Counted from the first letter of the stretch, positions 6,945 through 16,168 are shown. The stretch: DNA of 43,198 bases from Bacteroidales bacterium (GCA_017627955.1 JAGAFU010000015.1:1-43198), one strand, 5' to 3'. A program made the numbers and translations. Notes: generated by a model from the letters alone, not told the origin.

Positions 6945-9668
6945 CTATATGACCTCAATCGCCGAGGTCTCAATCCATCCCTGGCGCCCATCCGCCAGGG
7001 ATATGTTTTGCCAGTCACCGACATTATCAAGGATCTTCACTTTCGTGCCCTCATGGATCACGAAAAGATCCTTCCCCCCTGAAGGTGAGCTCTTTACAGA
7101 GGAGACCGGGACCATGACAATGGCGCTGTCCTTCTTGCCATAGTCACGCTTCTGCCAGGCCGAGAAGTTCAGGCAAAGCAGTGACAGGAGCAAAAACACT
7201 ATCCCGCAATAGAACCCTATCCGACGTTTGGAAGTTGAAGCCGAAAGCAGGAAAACAAGGGTACAGGCAGCGGCCAAAGCCAGCAAAATCAGGAACAAAG
7301 CGGCCCATGTGTTTGAGCCGAGTGTATAGCACATCTTACGTCCAAGGCTCTTCAGGATAAACTCCGGCACCGCCTCGATCTTGTCCTGGGTGAAACTTTG
7401 GGCGAAATCAAGATTGTAACGGGCGTCGGCGAAGGAAGGATCCAGTCTCAAGGCCCGCTCATAGTTCAAGATCGCTTTCGGATAATTGCCTTGCTTGAAA
7501 TATGCGTCACCGATGTTGCAGTACAATTCCGGTGAGGCCTTTCCGGACTCAAGGAGAGCCTCCCATGCCTGGGCGGCATCCTTGAAACGGCTGTCAGAGT
7601 AAGCGTCCACACCATCCTTCCAGAGATCCCCGGACGAGCCTGGCTGGACTTCCTGCCCGGACACCGCTGTCGTGTCGGCAGGAACGAGAGTCACCTGACC
7701 GGACTGGGCCTCAGCGCTGAAAGAGAGTCCGAGAGACAACAGGATCGCGATGACAGCCTGGGAGGCCTTTGATTTTTGCCTTGGGGCTTTCAGGCTGGAA
7801 TCGATCGCCGAGATGACAGCCACCGCTGACTCATAATGGGCGCTCATCGCATCGTGGCCAGCATCCGGTGAATACCTGGCGAACTCGCAGGCGTCCAGAA
7901 GCCCCGTGAAAGCGTCGGTGTTCTCTTGGGATACTCCTCCGGCGAGCAATGCGGAAGCGATGTTCTCCTTACTGATATCTGACATGTCCATATTGAGTTT
8001 GTCTGATATGAAACCAACCAGGGCTTTATGAAGTTCCTCATAAAAAGCGGTATAGAGGTTCTTCCCCAAGAAATCTCCCGCCTGCTTGAGCCTGGATCGT
8101 GCCATCTTCGTGGCCCTGCGGTTCTTCGTCAAGGCGACATCGGCCTTCATGGCAGCCATCTTCCTCAATGCCAGCCAGATGGCAAGAGCACCTCCGATGA
8201 TCAGAGCCAAAAGGACGAGGAAAAGCGGCGACCCGAGGAAGAAAGATCCCTCCTGGCTGAGTGACGGTTTCTTGGTGGATATGAAGCGTATGTCGTTCGA
8301 GAGGCTCTTCACGTCACGGCGTTCCACGCCTGGAGTGACAGCCACAGGTCCCGAAGATTCCCCGCCTTTGCCCTTAGCCACCTTGATGTGCTGGGGATCC
8401 GTCCGGAGCGTGACGTACTTTCCGGTGTTAATGTCATAGTATGAATATTCCACAGGAGGAATCGTGAATTCGCCGGCGCTGCGCGGAATGAACGGGAACT
8501 CAAAAGACTTGCTGCCAGAAGTGCCTCCATTGCTCTTGTCGGTGTTCTCCGTCGACTTAGTGTCATAGACTTCGAAATCCGGAGGGAAACTGACCTTGGG
8601 AGCATCCAGCAGAGAGACATTGCCACGCCCCGAGACAGTGATCACGAGAGATCCGGCATCGTGGGTCTTCAACTCATCGGAAGAGAGGCGGGCTGATATT
8701 CCGAAACTTCCTACTCCACCGCCGAAAGATGCCGGCTGGCCGGAAGGCAAAGGATTGACCTTTACTTTCAAAGGAGAGGTCGTGACTCTCTTCCGAATAG
8801 TACGGTACTCATCCTGGAAAAAACTGTCGAAAATGCTGTTGGATGTGCCATTGTTGACCCGCACATTGACCAGGCAGACCAGCTCCGCGGGATCAATGGT
8901 TATCGTTCCTGCCTGCTGCGGGATAAGAACGTATGAGCGCAGGACAGCGGTGTTGTAGATCTTGTCGTCGAAACTCTCGCGCTTGAACTCCACATTGGTC
9001 GGGGAATATGTCTCCTGGCTCCAGAACCCGTTGAAAGTGGGGAACTTGGCATTCTCGAAACCGGCGATATTCACCCGTTGGTAGAGTTTGAGAGTAGCAT
9101 TGACAGGCTGGCCGATCACAACTTCCGACTTGCCAAGGGACAGCCTCATGAAAAGATCATCCGAAGGGATCTCGCCTGAGGATGTCCGCTGCCTTGCCTC
9201 CGAGCCCGAATCCTGGGAAGAGCCCTGGCCGGAAGACTGGCCTCCCTGGCCTCCCCTGGATGAAGATGATCCGTCCGTGACAACCTGGATCGAGACCTGC
9301 GAGGAATATATTTTCTCACCGGAAACAGTGGCGGACGCCACCGGGATCTGGAATGTTCCAGTAGCCTTTGGAAGAAGGATGTAAGTGAATGTGGACTGGC
9401 GGGATGATGATCTTTTGCCGTTGATTATCTGGATGCTGGTGGACGTGCCTTTCTGAGGTCCCCAGACGAGCTGGAAATCTTCTCCCTGTGACCAGGAAAA
9501 ATCCGAGGGGTTTTTCTCGCCTTCAATTATGAAAGTGACATTGAACTGCTCGTTGACTCCCACCACATTCGGAGCCTCGACCTTTATCGCGTCTTGCGCC
9601 CTTGAGTCGAAGGTCTGCCACAAGGCCAAAGCCATGATGGCGAATATGCTGATAATCCTCTTCATCAT
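6945..9668 (-). CDS. batD: BatD fused to a BatE-like TPR/SH3 protein
   Basis: 907 residues from the ATG at 9668, two bases after the batC stop; a TTG three codons upstream is less likely. A signal peptide is followed by ~440 residues of BatD oxygen-tolerance domain (beta-rich, periplasmic) and a membrane span (FLVLLALIIGGALAIWLAL). A cytoplasmic helical segment follows. Around residue 640 a second signal-peptide-like stretch appears (AVIAILLSLGLSFSAEAQ), then TPR repeats (ELYCNIGDAYFKQGNYPKA), two more membrane spans and a C-terminal SH3-type domain ending GRQGWIETSAIEVI. In relatives the TPR-SH3 part is the separate gene batE, so this is read as a BatD-BatE fusion. It is the last gene of the operon and converges on guaA with a 14-bp gap. 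Confidence 0.87.
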   Translation of the reverse strand: MMKRIISIFAIMALALWQTFDSRAQDAIKVEAPNVVGVNEQFNVTFIIEGEKNPSDFSWSQGEDFQLVWGPQKGTSTSIQIINGKRSSSRQSTFTYILLPKATGTFQIPVASATVSGEKIYSSQVSIQVVTDGSSSSRGGQGGQSSGQGSSQDSGSEARQRTSSGEIPSDDLFMRLSLGKSEVVIGQPVNATLKLYQRVNIAGFENAKFPTFNGFWSQETYSPTNVEFKRESFDDKIYNTAVLRSYVLIPQQAGTITIDPAELVCLVNVRVNNGTSNSIFDSFFQDEYRTIRKRVTTSPLKVKVNPLPSGQPASFGGGVGSFGISARLSSDELKTHDAGSLVITVSGRGNVSLLDAPKVSFPPDFEVYDTKSTENTDKSNGGTSGSKSFEFPFIPRSAGEFTIPPVEYSYYDINTGKYVTLRTDPQHIKVAKGKGGESSGPVAVTPGVERRDVKSLSNDIRFISTKKPSLSQEGSFFLGSPLFLVLLALIIGGALAIWLALRKMAAMKADVALTKNRRATKMARSRLKQAGDFLGKNLYTAFYEELHKALVGFISDKLNMDMSDISKENIASALLAGGVSQENTDAFTGLLDACEFARYSPDAGHDAMSAHYESAVAVISAIDSSLKAPRQKSKASQAVIAILLSLGLSFSAEAQSGQVTLVPADTTAVSGQEVQPGSSGDLWKDGVDAYSDSRFKDAAQAWEALLESGKASPELYCNIGDAYFKQGNYPKAILNYERALRLDPSFADARYNLDFAQSFTQDKIEAVPEFILKSLGRKMCYTLGSNTWAALFLILLALAAACTLVFLLSASTSKRRIGFYCGIVFLLLSLLCLNFSAWQKRDYGKKDSAIVMVPVSSVKSSPSGGKDLFVIHEGTKVKILDNVGDWQNISLADGRQGWIETSAIEVI

Positions 9669-9670
9669 TT

Positions 9671-10393
9671 TTACCAATTCTTCTCCTTTTGACGGGATTT
9701 CAACACTGCGGCCTTTTCCTTATTGACCTTGTCCTGTGTCTCTTTCTCCCTGGCCTGGATAGCATTCAGCATCTGCTGGGCCTGCTGGGGAGAAATCTTA
9801 GCGTCCCCCTGGCCTTGATCCTGATTCTGATCCTGGTTATTATTCTGATTTTGGTTATTATTCTGATTCTGATCCTGGTTCTGGTCTTGGTTTTGATCCT
9901 GATTCTGGTTCTGGTCCTGATTCTGATCCTGGCCGCCACCGCCTCCGCCACCATTTTTCTGGAGCATCAGCTTGGCATAGGCATAGTTCTCTTTGGCGTC
10001 CATATCCTCAGGACGACGCAGAAGTGACTGTTTATAAGCCTCTACAGCACCGCTCCAATCCTTCTTCTGAACAGCCACATTGCCAAGATTATAGAAATAA
10101 TCCGCGGAATACTCATTTCCCGGAGCGACTTCCTTTAGCTTCTCCAACGACTTCCCGGCCTCCTCGAAATTATCCTGCCTGTACAGTGCCCCGGCAAGGT
10201 TGTAAGTCGCGGCGAAAGAGGATGTGTCTTTCACAAGAGCCTTCCGATAGTCAATCTCGCTCTTCTGCCACTCCCCTTTCTTGAAATGACGGTTACCGGA
10301 ACGGACCTCCCGGCGGTCGGTCTGCGCATCGAGGCTGAGCCCGACAAACAGCGGCACGAGCACCGCGAAAGCATATTTGAAAAACCTTCTCAT
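9671..10393 (-). CDS. batC: BatC, TPR protein with Gln/Asn/Asp-rich tail
   Basis: 240 residues with an N-terminal hydrophobic signal (FKYAFAVLVPLFVGLSLDAQ). Three TPR units follow: SGNRHFKKGEWQKSEIDYRK, ATYNLAGALYRQDNFEEAGK and YFYNLGNVAVQKKDWSGAVE. A Gly run and ~45 residues of QDQNQNQ-type low complexity (about 9800-9955) come next, then a charged helical C-terminus rich in Lys and Glu. BatC is a scaffold of the Bat complex at the inner membrane. Its start overlaps the batB stop by four bases (ATGA), implying coupled translation. The low-complexity part is probably disordered and variable in length. Confidence 0.88.
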   Translation of the reverse strand: MRRFFKYAFAVLVPLFVGLSLDAQTDRREVRSGNRHFKKGEWQKSEIDYRKALVKDTSSFAATYNLAGALYRQDNFEEAGKSLEKLKEVAPGNEYSADYFYNLGNVAVQKKDWSGAVEAYKQSLLRRPEDMDAKENYAYAKLMLQKNGGGGGGGQDQNQDQNQNQDQNQDQNQDQNQNNNQNQNNNQDQNQDQGQGDAKISPQQAQQMLNAIQAREKETQDKVNKEKAAVLKSRQKEKNW

Positions 10394-11397
10394 CTCTTGT
10401 CAAACAAATGTCTGCGGGAGCGTCTCTCCCCGATTAGCATCTCAAGGACAAACAAGGCCAGGGCGATCGCGAGGAAATACATGAACTGCTCGTCATATTC
10501 CTCAAAAACCACGGAGCTGAACTCTTCCTCCTGCATCTTCTTGATGTCATTGATGATGGGCGTCAAGCCGAACTCGTCGTTACCAGCATGGACATAGCCT
10601 CCTCCGCCAGCCTGGGCGATCTCCTTCAGGGTTTCCTCGTCCAGTCTTGTCACGACGATGTTGCCATCCTTGTCTTTCAGAAGGCCTCCGTTCATTGGAA
10701 TGGGCTGACCTTCAGCCGATCCCACTCCGATGGTGTAGACCTTGATCCCGGCCTCGGCGGCTGTCTTGGCCGCGGCCACGGCGTCATCCTCATGGTTCTC
10801 GCCATCAGTTATTACTATGATGGCGCGGCTGTTCTCGCTTTGCGCGCTGAAACTCCTTGATGCCGTGCTGATCGCGTCTCCAATGGCAGTTCCCTGAATC
10901 GGGATCGATTCCGTGGTGATATTCCCAAGGAACATCTTGGCACTGACATAGTCTGAGGTAATCGGCAACTGCACAAAGGAGCTTCCGGCGAATATGATAA
11001 GACCGATACGGTCTCCCTGGAGCTTGTCTGTTATCCTGGAGATCGCCAGTTTGGCCCTGTCCAGCCTGTTGGGGGAATAATCCTGGGCAAGCATGGAGTT
11101 CGACACATCCAGCGCGATCATGATCTCCGCGCCTCTGGCCTTGTACTCTTTCAGCTTGGCACCGATCTGGGGTCTGGACAAGCCTATCACGAAAAAGAAG
11201 AATGCCAGGGAATAGATCACGGCCCTCACCCATTTCTTCGAGCCTGACCATGAGGGCATAAGCTCTCCGACAAGGGCCTCATCGCCGAACTCGCGCAGCC
11301 TGCGCCGCCTCGCTCCCATCCAAATGGCAAGGCCGACAAAGAAGAACGGGATCAGCAGAAGAAGAAGCAAATATTGTGGATGACCTAGAATTATCAT
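10390..11397 (-). CDS. batB: BatB, membrane-anchored VWA protein
   Basis: 335 residues with two N-terminal membrane segments (LLLLLIPFFFVGLAIWMG and AVIYSLAFFFFVIGLSRPQ), a VWA domain with MIDAS motif ALDVSNSM, and a C-terminal span (FMYFLAIALALFVLEMLIG). The MIDAS D-x-S-x-S is intact, as are the downstream TAIGDAI threonine and ITDGENHEDD aspartate. BatB partners BatA in the Bacteroides aerotolerance operon; the molecular activity remains unsettled, probably a metal-dependent protein-protein contact in envelope stress resistance. Its start overlaps batA's stop by four bases. Confidence 0.9.
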   Translation of the reverse strand: MIILGHPQYLLLLLLIPFFFVGLAIWMGARRRRLREFGDEALVGELMPSWSGSKKWVRAVIYSLAFFFFVIGLSRPQIGAKLKEYKARGAEIMIALDVSNSMLAQDYSPNRLDRAKLAISRITDKLQGDRIGLIIFAGSSFVQLPITSDYVSAKMFLGNITTESIPIQGTAIGDAISTASRSFSAQSENSRAIIVITDGENHEDDAVAAAKTAAEAGIKVYTIGVGSAEGQPIPMNGGLLKDKDGNIVVTRLDEETLKEIAQAGGGGYVHAGNDEFGLTPIINDIKKMQEEEFSSVVFEEYDEQFMYFLAIALALFVLEMLIGERRSRRHLFDKR

Positions 11398-12380
11398 GGC
11401 AACCTCCTCAAAACTAACGACTTGATCAATAATTCAAGGAGCAGGCACAACAATGCGGCCAAAGCATATCCCCCGAAAAGCTCCTTGTAGACAGGGAAAC
11501 TGTCGACCGACACCTTCGCTTTCTCCATCTTGTTTATCTCAGAATATATCTCCGAGAGCTTGGTGTTGTCCGTCGCCCTGAAATAGCGTCCTCCGGTGGT
11601 CGTGGCGATACTCGAAAGAAGCTTCTCGTCAATCTCTACCTTCATGTTCTGGATCTGCACTCCCCAAGGCGTCATCACGGGATAAGGAGCCTCTCCATTA
11701 GCTCCGACACCAATCGTGTAGACCCTGATTCCGTAAGTCTTCGCGATCTGGGCGGCGGTCTCGGGGGCGACCTCACCGCTGTTGTTGACTCCGTCCGTGA
11801 GCAATATCACCACCCTGCTCTTGGCATCCGAATCCTTGATCCTGGCCACTGCGGTAGCCAATCCGTTACCTATGGCGGTACCGTCCTCAATCAGGTCGGT
11901 CGAGATCTCTTTCATCATGTTGATAAGAGTCGCCCTGTCCGTGGTAAGGGGACATTGGGTATAACTCTCACCGGCGAAGACTACAATTCCCATGCGGTCC
12001 GTGGGGCGCTGGGATATGAACTCGATGGCGATGTCCTTGGCCGCGCTGATCCTGTCCGGAGTGAAATCCCGGGCCAGCATACTGGTCGAGACATCCATGG
12101 CGAAAACGATGTCAATTCCTTCCATGTCGATCCGGTCAACCTTGCTGGACGAGCGTGGACGGGCGATGCAGACAACTATGAGACACAAGGCGGCGATCCT
12201 TAAAATGAAAGGAATATGCCTGACAATTCCGAGAACAGAGCGTCCTCCAGCCTTCCATGGGGTCGCGTTTGAGACTCTCAAGTGCGGAATCCTGTCCTTG
12301 ATCTCGATGAGAATGTAACGCAAGACCAGGAGCGCCGGGACCAGAAGGAGCCAAAGTAGTTTTGGATATTCGAAAAACAT
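11394..12380 (-). CDS. batA: BatA, membrane-anchored VWA protein
   Basis: 328 residues from an ATG that shares one base with the preceding stop (TGATG); a GTG one codon upstream is possible. Two N-terminal membrane spans (LWLLLVPALLVLRYI and FILRIAALCLIVVCIARP) precede a VWA domain with MIDAS motif AMDVSTSML, TAIGNGL and LTDGVNNSGE. A C-terminal span (LFGGYALAALLCLLLELLI) closes the protein. The domain plan is the same as BatB, and adjacent BatA/BatB genes are standard for the operon. It probably forms hetero-oligomers with BatB on the periplasmic face. Confidence 0.9.
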   Translation of the reverse strand: MFFEYPKLLWLLLVPALLVLRYILIEIKDRIPHLRVSNATPWKAGGRSVLGIVRHIPFILRIAALCLIVVCIARPRSSSKVDRIDMEGIDIVFAMDVSTSMLARDFTPDRISAAKDIAIEFISQRPTDRMGIVVFAGESYTQCPLTTDRATLINMMKEISTDLIEDGTAIGNGLATAVARIKDSDAKSRVVILLTDGVNNSGEVAPETAAQIAKTYGIRVYTIGVGANGEAPYPVMTPWGVQIQNMKVEIDEKLLSSIATTTGGRYFRATDNTKLSEIYSEINKMEKAKVSVDSFPVYKELFGGYALAALLCLLLELLIKSLVLRRLP

Positions 12381-13429
12381 CACTCGGTCCCTCCCTGGTT
12401 TTCTGTCATAGACGGCTTCGATTGGCCATCCTGGGTTTCTTGGGAATCCCCGGCAGGGGTGGAATCGGTCTGATAAGTCGATGTGACGAACCGCACCGCC
12501 AGAGGAACCGCGGCGGCGTTTTCCTCATCCGTGGCATAAGCCTTGGCGAACTTGACCATGTCAGCGGTTTCAAAGAGTCGCCTTGTCTCAACGAACAAAT
12601 CCGTGGGCACATCCGAATGACTCAGACTCCCGAATATTTCCGAAGTGGTCATTTCAGGAGCGTCAATCCCGAACCGGGCGTCCATATATTCCCGCAAGGC
12701 ATCGGTAATCCCAGAATAGAACGCTTTCTGTTTGTCCTTAGCCCAATATTTGTCGCCGCGGAATTTCTCCAGTTTCCGCAGAGCCACCAGATAGGCCGGC
12801 TCATCAGGGGCGGTCCCCAGTGAATTCTTCTTTCTCTTAGTGATGACAAGATAGCGGACCAGAAGGGCCAGCAGGGCGATGAGCAGGGCTGAGGCAAGAT
12901 ACGGCAGTACCTCGGCGAAAGTGACCGGATACTTGATCTGCCCCTTTATGTCATGGATATTGAAGGTCGCCGTGTCGATCGGAATCGTGAAAACCTCAAG
13001 CTCCTGAGGCTTGAAAAACAGGGTGTCAAACGCGCCTGGTGTAGCTTCCTTGATAACCGACAGGGGCGGGAGAATATATTTCCCCTCCTCGAAGGAAGTG
13101 ATCACGACAGAGAAGTCTATGTCCCGTGACTTGGGGGATTTCTTGGGACCGTAGGTCTTCAGGGTGTCAGCCTCCCAAGAACGGACTATCTCGACACTGT
13201 CACCGGGCATGAATCCCTTCGAGAAATCCGGCAGCATCAAAGCGACTCCCTCCGGCACATTCCGAAGATGGAAACCATACCGGAGCTGGTCCCCGATAAG
13301 GACCGAGTCACGTTCCTGGAGCCTTTCGAGGAACGAGCCGTCGGCAGGTTCCTTGCCATTCTGCCCGAAAGCTGTCGCCCCGAACAGGGCCATAGACAAT
13401 ATGGAAAAAATTAACTTTCTCATTCTCAT
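12380..13429 (-). CDS. Bat-operon membrane protein of unknown function (349 aa)
   Basis: The protein has an N-terminal signal (LIFSILSMALFGATAFGQ), a periplasmic beta-rich region with a BatD-like flavour (the phrase EGKYILPPLSVIKE occurs in such domains), one membrane span near residue 185 (FAEVLPYLASALLIALLALL) and a cytoplasmic helical region rich in charged residues. A protein of this plan normally sits between the DUF58 and batA genes in Bacteroidota; no symbol is settled. It overlaps the DUF58 stop by four bases and batA by one, so all three are translationally coupled. Its C-terminal ~30 residues are Ser/Thr/Gln-rich and look disordered. Confidence 0.75.
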   Translation of the reverse strand: MRMRKLIFSILSMALFGATAFGQNGKEPADGSFLERLQERDSVLIGDQLRYGFHLRNVPEGVALMLPDFSKGFMPGDSVEIVRSWEADTLKTYGPKKSPKSRDIDFSVVITSFEEGKYILPPLSVIKEATPGAFDTLFFKPQELEVFTIPIDTATFNIHDIKGQIKYPVTFAEVLPYLASALLIALLALLVRYLVITKRKKNSLGTAPDEPAYLVALRKLEKFRGDKYWAKDKQKAFYSGITDALREYMDARFGIDAPEMTTSEIFGSLSHSDVPTDLFVETRRLFETADMVKFAKAYATDEENAAAVPLAVRFVTSTYQTDSTPAGDSQETQDGQSKPSMTENQGGTE

Positions 13430-14319
13430 CTCCTTCCGAAGAAGGCCATCAGCCCTTTGACGTAGTCGTCATTGGTAGCGATGTCCACAGAATCTATTTG
13501 ATAACGGTTAAAGAGTCTCCTCTCGTTCTCGTCCACCTTTCCGAACCAACGGGAATATTCCGCCCTGACTTTCCTGCTGGAAGTGTTAATCCAGGCCGAC
13601 TCTCCGGTCTCCGGATCCTTGATGTGCACCAGCCCTATGGAAGGGATCGTCTTCTCCCTCGGGTCGTGGACCTTTATCACGGACAAGTCATGCCTGCCCC
13701 TGGCGATTTTGAGGGCGTCCTCATAGCGGGGGGTGCCATCCTGGTTCACATCCAGCATGTCGGAGAGCACGAAAGCTGTGCACTTCTTCTTGATGGCGTT
13801 TGTCAGGAACCGGAGCGCCTCTCCGACATCAGTACCTCCCTCGGAAGGCTCCAGCTCAATAATTTCCCGGATGATATGGAGCAAATGCCCGCGTCCTTTT
13901 TTAGGAGGGATGAATTTTTCCACCTTCCCGCCGAAAAACAGGGCACCGACCTTGTCGTTATTGATGATGGCCGAGAAACTCAACACCGCGGCGATCTCGG
14001 CGATAAGATCCCGCTTTGTCTTCTCACTGGTCCCGAACAAGCCGGAACGGCTGATGTCAATCAGCAGCACAACCGTCATCTCCCTCTCCTCCTCATAGAC
14101 CTTCACGTAAGGCGCCCTCAAACGGGCGGTCACGTTCCAGTCCATGGACCTCGGATCGTCACCGTACTGGTACTCACGCACCTCGCTGAAGGCCATTCCG
14201 CGGCCTTTGAAGGCGCTATGGTATTCCCCGGCGAAGATCTGGTGCGAAAGGGCCCTGGTACGGATCTCTATCTTGCGGACCTTCTTGAGAAGCTCATTTG
14301 CTGAAGGTGATGATGGCAT
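13426..14319 (-). CDS. DUF58 domain protein of the Bat operon
   Basis: 297 residues from the ATG at 14319 (MPSSPSANELLKKVRKIEIR), chosen because the longer open frame upstream reads out of frame across the moxR end and has no family similarity. The DUF58 core shows FKGRGMAFSEVREYQYGDD, DWNVTARLRAPYVKVYEE and a degenerate VWA strand LLIDISRSG with the metal-site D-x-S-x-S intact. No membrane span is seen, so it is probably cytoplasmic. DUF58 proteins travel with MoxR ATPases and are likely their direct partners. The start lies 11 bp after the moxR stop. Confidence 0.9.
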   Translation of the reverse strand: MPSSPSANELLKKVRKIEIRTRALSHQIFAGEYHSAFKGRGMAFSEVREYQYGDDPRSMDWNVTARLRAPYVKVYEEEREMTVVLLIDISRSGLFGTSEKTKRDLIAEIAAVLSFSAIINNDKVGALFFGGKVEKFIPPKKGRGHLLHIIREIIELEPSEGGTDVGEALRFLTNAIKKKCTAFVLSDMLDVNQDGTPRYEDALKIARGRHDLSVIKVHDPREKTIPSIGLVHIKDPETGESAWINTSSRKVRAEYSRWFGKVDENERRLFNRYQIDSVDIATNDDYVKGLMAFFGRR

Positions 14320-14330
14320 TATCCGACAGA

Positions 14331-15323
14331 TTAAGGAACTTGCACGGCATTGATGACCTCGGCAATGATCTGCTCGGTGGTAACGTTCTCCGCCTCGGCC
14401 TCGTAAGTCAACCCGATACGGTGACGGAGCACCTCGTTGCAAACGGCCCTGACATCCTCCGGGATCACATATCCCCTGCGGCGGATGAAAGCGAAGGCCT
14501 TCGCCGCCATCGCGAGGGAGATGCTGGCACGGGGAGATCCTCCGAACGAGATGAGGTCCTTGAGCTTCCCGAGACCATAGTCCTCAGGAGTCCTCGTCGC
14601 ATAAACTATGTCGACAATATACCTCTCGATCTTCTCATCCATGTAGACATCCCTGACCACTTCGCGAGCCCTGACTATATCCTCCGGCTTGATCACCGGC
14701 GAGGGCTTGGGGAACTCCCCGCTGTTGTTCATCCTGATGATGAGCTTCTCCTCTTCTTTCTTGGGGTAGCTGACGACGACCTTGAGCATGAAACGGTCCA
14801 CCTGCGCCTCGGGAAGAGGATATGTGCCTTCCTGCTCAATGGGATTCTGCGTCGCCATCACGAGGAATGGTTCCGGAAGCTTGAAGGTCTCGTCACCGAT
14901 CGTGACCTGACGCTCCTGCATGGCCTCGAGAAGGGCCGACTGGACCTTGGCGGGCGAACGGTTGATCTCATCCGCCAAGACGAAATTGGCGAAGACGGGG
15001 CCCTTGTGGACCTCGAACTTCTCATCCTTCTGGGAATATATCATAGTACCCACAAGATCCGCCGGAAGCAGGTCTGGAGTGAATTGGATACGGCTGAACC
15101 GAGCGTCAATCGCCTTAGACAAAGTACTGATAGCCAACGTCTTCGCCAATCCAGGAACTCCTTCAAGAAGAATGTGTCCGTTAGCGAGAAGACCGATCAG
15201 CAGATTCTCCACGAGCTGCTTCTGCCCGACAATGACCTTGCCCATCTCGAGGGACAGCATGTCAACGAAGGCGCTCTCGCGCTGGATCCTGTCGTTCAAT
15301 TCTTTGATGTTCACACTTTCCAT
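14331..15323 (-). CDS. moxR: MoxR family AAA+ ATPase
   Basis: 330 residues, typical MoxR length. Walker A is GVPGLAKTLA (the family's G-x-P-G-x-x-K-T), Walker B FVLADEINRSPAKVQSALLE, sensor 1 VMATQNPIEQEGTYPLPEAQ, and the C-terminal lid holds GGSPRASISL. MoxR proteins act as chaperone-like ATPases that mature or load VWA-domain partners, here DUF58, BatA and BatB encoded downstream. It is first in the seven-gene operon and faces truA across a 45-bp gap, which must hold both promoters or have them inside the opposite gene. No TAnnTTTG box was found for it. Confidence 0.93.
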   Translation of the reverse strand: MESVNIKELNDRIQRESAFVDMLSLEMGKVIVGQKQLVENLLIGLLANGHILLEGVPGLAKTLAISTLSKAIDARFSRIQFTPDLLPADLVGTMIYSQKDEKFEVHKGPVFANFVLADEINRSPAKVQSALLEAMQERQVTIGDETFKLPEPFLVMATQNPIEQEGTYPLPEAQVDRFMLKVVVSYPKKEEEKLIIRMNNSGEFPKPSPVIKPEDIVRAREVVRDVYMDEKIERYIVDIVYATRTPEDYGLGKLKDLISFGGSPRASISLAMAAKAFAFIRRRGYVIPEDVRAVCNEVLRHRIGLTYEAEAENVTTEQIIAEVINAVQVP

Positions 15324-15368
15324 TTGTATGTCTTTTTTATAATTTCGCGTAACAACAACCTCAATTCC

Positions 15369-16139
15369 ATGCGCTACAAGATCATCCTTTCCTACGACGG
15401 TTCAGACTTCTGCGGCTGGCAGATGCAGAACGGTGTAAGAACTATCCAGGAATGTCTCCAAGACGCCCTCTCGACTCTTTTAAGGGAGAGAATCACCGTC
15501 ACAGGGGCAGGCAGAACCGACTCGAAGGTCAACGCGGTTTGCTACGCGGCTCACTTCGAGGCCTCGGTTCCTGACCTTGATGCCGGGGAGTTCGGCTACA
15601 AAATAAATGCCATCCTACCCCATGGAATAATGGTTCACGGGATCCTTCCGGCGACCCCGGATTTCCACGCCAGGTTCGACGCCACACAGCGGGAATACAA
15701 GTATTTCATCCACAGGAAAAAGGACCCTTTCATGGGCAGATACTCATACCTTTACACCTTCCCCATCGACGTGGAGAAGATGAACATGGCCGCCACCCTG
15801 CTGCTCGGCAGGCATGACTTCAGCTGCTTCGAGAAAGTCGGCAGCGACAACAAGACCTCGATCTGCACCGTCACCAAGGCGGTCTGGGAGCCATACACCC
15901 CCGACCACGTAAAGTTGCTCGGCTACCCGGCGGAAGAAGGGGATTACCTGGTGTTCACCATAAGCGCCGACAGGTTCCTCAGGAATATGGTCCGCGCCGT
16001 TGTCGGCTCGCTTCTGGACATCGGCAGGGGCCGCCGGGACGAGGACTGGATGGCTTCCCTGGTCCAAGGCGGCACCCGGAGCGACGCTGGAGAATCCGTC
16101 CCCGGCCACGCTTTATTCCTATGTAAGGTAGAATATTAA
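15369..16139 (+). CDS. truA: tRNA pseudouridine(38-40) synthase TruA
   Basis: 256 residues from the ATG at 15369 (MRYKIILSYDGSDFCGWQ), the canonical TruA opening; the much longer open frame upstream is antisense to moxR. The catalytic Asp51 lies in GAGRTDSKVNAV (family GRTDxxVHA; Asn replaces the common His). HARFDATQREYKYFI and FLRNMVRAVVGSLLDIGRG are further family signatures. It converts U38-U40 in the anticodon stem to pseudouridine. It diverges from moxR by 45 bp and is followed by the exbB promoter region. Confidence 0.95.
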   Translation: MRYKIILSYDGSDFCGWQMQNGVRTIQECLQDALSTLLRERITVTGAGRTDSKVNAVCYAAHFEASVPDLDAGEFGYKINAILPHGIMVHGILPATPDFHARFDATQREYKYFIHRKKDPFMGRYSYLYTFPIDVEKMNMAATLLLGRHDFSCFEKVGSDNKTSICTVTKAVWEPYTPDHVKLLGYPAEEGDYLVFTISADRFLRNMVRAVVGSLLDIGRGRRDEDWMASLVQGGTRSDAGESVPGHALFLCKVEY

Positions 16140-16160
16140 GGAAAAGTCGTTTTTTTTCAC

Positions 16161-16168
16161 TAAATTTG
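16161..16168 (+). promoter_or_regulatory. -7 box for the exbB-exbD-tonB operon
   Basis: TAAATTTG matches TAnnTTTG and lies 72 bp before the exbB ATG, giving a leader of roughly 65 nt. A perfect 10-bp palindrome, AACGTACGTT (16226-16235), lies five bases before the start codon. No clear -33 element is seen. A role for the palindrome in translation control is speculation. Confidence 0.45.

Noticed and set aside
14298-15368. Long open frame continuous with truA on the plus strand
   Set aside because: It is antisense to moxR and DUF58, whose products have complete family motifs; TruA similarity starts only at 15369.
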